DNA of 18,385 nucleotides from Terramyces sp. JEL0728 (Eukaryota; Chytridiomycota; Chytridiomycetes; Rhizophydiales; Terramycetaceae): contig JADIIU010000192.1 in the NCBI GenBank assembly GCA_027603945.1, positions 1-18,385 on the forward strand, in the 5' to 3' direction. Each line of letters begins with the position of its first letter. Position 1 is the first letter of the stretch. Made by a program: the position numbers and the translations under genes. The notes under the pieces are model-generated. The model did not search any database and had not been told where the DNA came from. It was given only the letters and a program-made list of their open reading frames with translations. Shown here piece after piece: positions 16,062 to 18,385 of this stretch.

Positions 16062-18062
16062 ATGGACTCAAACCTATTACAAGAGGGAATGGATGATTTA
16101 TTTTCCCAATTAGATGGCTTTATTGAAGAAAGAAAGCTTATCGACTTGCATTCACACCTAATGGGAATGGGAAACATGGAATTCTGGACCAAATGGATAA
16201 TGAGTGGATTTATACCTCGAAAATTGCAGTCAATTCGACAAGGAGTACTGGAAGTAAAAAAAACAAAGAAATCTGTTGAGAAGTTTCTGAAGGATCACTT
16301 TTTCGCAGTAAAAGATCGATCTAAACTATCTTTCTCAACGGAAGCAATAAATTCTATTATTCAGCATTGGGAAGTTATAGAATTTGACGTGGTTTATGAT
16401 ATAACTTCATTGGAGAAAGGATTGGAATTAACTCTTGATTTCACTAAAGAAGTGAAAGACTCCTGGAAAACTGTGAACAATTTGGACAAAGTAGATTTAG
16501 AGTCGTTAAATACATTAATGGATGACATGAAACTACCGGAATGCAAGTTATACAATGTATTAAATTTCCGAAACAAAGAGAGCATTTTGACTAAAGTAAT
16601 TGGTATCTCCAACTCTGAAATTGTGAAAGTGATGAATAGTAAAGAGTGGAGTTCTAGATTTCGTAATGCTTTTTCAATTTTAAATGATGCAGGGGATCAC
16701 GACGAACGTGTCCATTCAATATTCAGAGGACGGTTTGACTATTTCGATAGACGATTTGCCCTTAAGGATCCAATTTACCAGCAGTATCCAGAAGTATTGG
16801 GAATATTACTTAATAGTTCGATGGCAAGATACCAGAAAAGTGGTGTTAATTATGTCGAATTTTCAGTTTCTGCTCGTGATTTATCTAATCCTTTCATAGT
16901 AGTTCATTTAAAACATAGTGTTTGGAATTCTTCTTTGGAAAAGTTAGATATCAATAGCGAATGTGAACAGAATGATGTTGTAGAAAGCTCTCCGAATAAT
17001 TCTAAACCAAGAAAAAAAAGGAAACTATCTCCTTCTGCTGGCGGAGGTAATGCAAAAAACAAAGTGGGACTAAGAGATGCATCATATATAACAAAAAAAA
17101 AGTCGGTTAACGATCCTGTTCCTACCTGGAGAAAATATTTGCACATATACAGATTTTCTACAAAACCGAATAATTGTTTGGTGTATTTTCTGGCTGCTAT
17201 TCCTAGAAAAAAAATCGAAAAGTTTGATTCAAACTGGAAAAATCTGGATAAAGTAGTAGAAGAAGTGTATGGGGAAAAGTTGGTACATCCTCCTACAAGT
17301 TCAGAACCTATCATCTACTCGTTTTGGAAAGATTATGTAGTAGGATATGATCTTGTTGGTGATGAGTATGGTGCACCTTTTGTACCATTTGTTTCGAATT
17401 CATTCTTGGAGAGCGTTCAGATATTTGCAAAAGATGCTAAAATGAATGGCTCCTTTGGATTTCGCATTCACGGTGGAGAGAATCTATTTATTCCTCGAAA
17501 ATTACAAGATGGTGATAAGAAGATTATTAACAGATCAAAGAAGAAACCTAACGACAAATTAATTATAGATAATTTAAAAGCATACCTTCAACCTGATAGT
17601 AATAGTAGTAAAAGGTTTGCATTACATATTGCACTGCTACTGAATGCACTATCAAAGTTAAGTGAATATAAGTATCCCACAAGAATCGGACATGGAGTGG
17701 CATTCGGTCATGAAGATTTGAACTGTTACGATTTCCTATCAAATAGGGATATACCATTGGAATTAAATCTTACCAGTAATCAAGTCTTGTTATATCAAGG
17801 TAGATATATTACATTTGTGAAGAACTTAGTGGATAACAATTGTTCGATACTGCTTTCTACAGATGATGATGGTATATGGAGCACTCCTAAATGTGTGAAA
17901 CACCATCATCATATTTTAGTAGCTGCAGAATACTGTAAAGCTATTGAATTAGGATTGATAACAAAAAATTTAACAGAATACATTGACTACGGATTCAAAC
18001 ACTGTTTTGGACTCTCAAATGATAAAACCAAGAAATTCGCTAAAGATTTGGCAAGCAAGTAA
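16062..18062 (+). CDS. Large adenosine-deaminase-fold metalloenzyme with nuclear-signal-like insert (666 aa)
   Basis: All signatures of the adenosine deaminase superfamily are present: H30/H32 in LIDLHSHL (zinc ligands), GVNYVEFSVSARD (~261-273), VVGYDLVGDE (~426-435), H470/E473 in RIHGGEN (zinc His and catalytic Glu), H544 in RIGHGVAFG, LELNLTSNQVL (~566-576) and D601/D602 in LSTDDDG (zinc Asp and neighbour). The enzyme should hydrolyse the 6-amino group of adenosine or a related purine. At 666 residues it is far longer than ADA1 (~350-370) or ADGF/ADA2 (~510). The excess lies in an extended helical region (~45-230) and in a polar insert (~295-350) carrying KPRKKRK, a classical nuclear-signal pattern. 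There is no signal peptide, unlike secreted ADGF. It is intact and intron-free, with AATAAA at 18076. A transposon ends 89 bp before the ATG. The substrate is unknown. Confidence 0.8.
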   Translation: MDSNLLQEGMDDLFSQLDGFIEERKLIDLHSHLMGMGNMEFWTKWIMSGFIPRKLQSIRQGVLEVKKTKKSVEKFLKDHFFAVKDRSKLSFSTEAINSIIQHWEVIEFDVVYDITSLEKGLELTLDFTKEVKDSWKTVNNLDKVDLESLNTLMDDMKLPECKLYNVLNFRNKESILTKVIGISNSEIVKVMNSKEWSSRFRNAFSILNDAGDHDERVHSIFRGRFDYFDRRFALKDPIYQQYPEVLGILLNSSMARYQKSGVNYVEFSVSARDLSNPFIVVHLKHSVWNSSLEKLDINSECEQNDVVESSPNNSKPRKKRKLSPSAGGGNAKNKVGLRDASYITKKKSVNDPVPTWRKYLHIYRFSTKPNNCLVYFLAAIPRKKIEKFDSNWKNLDKVVEEVYGEKLVHPPTSSEPIIYSFWKDYVVGYDLVGDEYGAPFVPFVSNSFLESVQIFAKDAKMNGSFGFRIHGGENLFIPRKLQDGDKKIINRSKKKPNDKLIIDNLKAYLQPDSNSSKRFALHIALLLNALSKLSEYKYPTRIGHGVAFGHEDLNCYDFLSNRDIPLELNLTSNQVLLYQGRYITFVKNLVDNNCSILLSTDDDGIWSTPKCVKHHHHILVAAEYCKAIELGLITKNLTEYIDYGFKHCFGLSNDKTKKFAKDLASK

Positions 18063-18266
18063 TGAAAAACCAACAAATAAATGCCTTTAAAATTATTCAG
18101 CTTCGGCAACTTTAATATTGCTGCGTCGGTTCCAATGGGAATTCAATAAATATTTTAAGCACTTTTGAAATAACGCACTAAATTTCACACTTGAAAATGA
18201 TCACCAAGATAGTAAAGTCGCATGCATCCAATGCTGTCAAAGTAAAACATGCTTACTAACTTATAG
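18063..18266. other. 3' flank of the deaminase gene and presumed start of a third transposon copy
   Basis: After the AATAAA the DNA is non-coding. A block with CGCAC...TTGAAAATG near 18174-18200 weakly resembles the family terminus, and TCGCATGC at 18218 matches the subterminal palindrome of the complete copy. The exact boundary cannot be fixed. Confidence 0.3.
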
Positions 18267-18385
18267 TATCACCTCTTATACGGTTATTTTTATCTTGGCT
18301 TTCCTGTTGCCGATTTGTGCATTGTCTACAAGAAAGGCAAGTCATCTGTATATAGATGGATAAACGAATACGTAGCAAATGGAGA
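18267..18385 (+). CDS. Tc1/IS630-like transposase N-terminus, copy 3 (runs off the window)
   Basis: This open frame continues to the window end. It reads YHLLYGYFYLGFPVADL, then YKKGKSSVYRWINEYVANG, which aligns without gaps to the HTH of the 14578-15845 transposase (FHCLYAYYYAGITQARL, then KSKSTISRW and NKYASG). It keeps in one frame the Trp-Ile/Val-Asn-Lys/Glu-Tyr junction that is frameshifted in that copy. No ATG precedes it in frame; the start may be in an upstream exon or lost. The sequences have clearly diverged, so this is an older or different lineage of the same family. Confidence 0.6.

Noticed and set aside
1..18385. CRISPR arrays, rRNA and tRNA genes
   Set aside because: No regularly spaced repeats and no cloverleaf or rRNA-like segments were seen by eye on either strand; a tRNAscan/Infernal run was not possible.

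Overview
The window reads as AT-rich nuclear DNA of a eukaryote that I cannot name. Long intron-free frames lie among eukaryotic domain families (MYND finger, DZIP3-like HEPN, adenosine deaminase with a nuclear-localisation-like insert) and eukaryotic DNA transposons (Tc1/IS630-like, pogo/Tigger, hAT, PIF/Harbinger-like). Most host and transposon genes have AATAAA within about 80 nt of the stop codon, and in several it overlaps the stop. Sparse introns and mixed mobile DNA fit a protist or an early-diverging fungus, but an invertebrate is not excluded.

Positions 1-2090 hold a block of an endogenous polinton-like (Preplasmiviricota-type) DNA virus: the C-terminal part of a double-jelly-roll major capsid protein, a short F-box-like gene, a tiny antisense glycine-rich peptide gene, and an A32-type packaging ATPase whose P-loop end is missing. 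These genes lack AATAAA but have inverted repeats at their 3' ends. From 2058 to 4513 the DNA is a pile of mobile-element fragments: an antisense hAT BED finger, a hAT core fragment fused to a transposon accessory ORF, a decayed Tc1/IS630-like transposase and a ~330-bp MITE.

From 4775 to 8909 are two convergent, apparently intact host genes: a small signal-anchored protein and a ~1129-residue HEPN-TPR-Sel1-MYND protein. Positions 8980-11000 contain unrecognised broken frames, a Cys/His-rich mini-ORF with a strong hairpin, and a broken DDE_4 transposase. An intact pogo/Tigger transposase (11214-12527) follows, convergent with an unrecognised ~240-residue gene.

The clearest mobile element is at 13461-15972. 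It has imperfect terminal inverted repeats starting TTGCGC, TA on both flanks, a plus-strand accessory ORF with a coiled-coil tail, and a convergent minus-strand DD(~34)E transposase. The layout recurs in the 2606-4181 remnant, and the 5' end of a third transposase lies at 18267-18385. It sits in the short gap between two divergent genes, one of them a 666-residue adenosine-deaminase-fold protein (16062-18062) with all metal and catalytic motifs. The most novel signals are this two-gene transposon family, the HEPN-TPR-Sel1-MYND protein, the large adenosine deaminase and the viral remnant.
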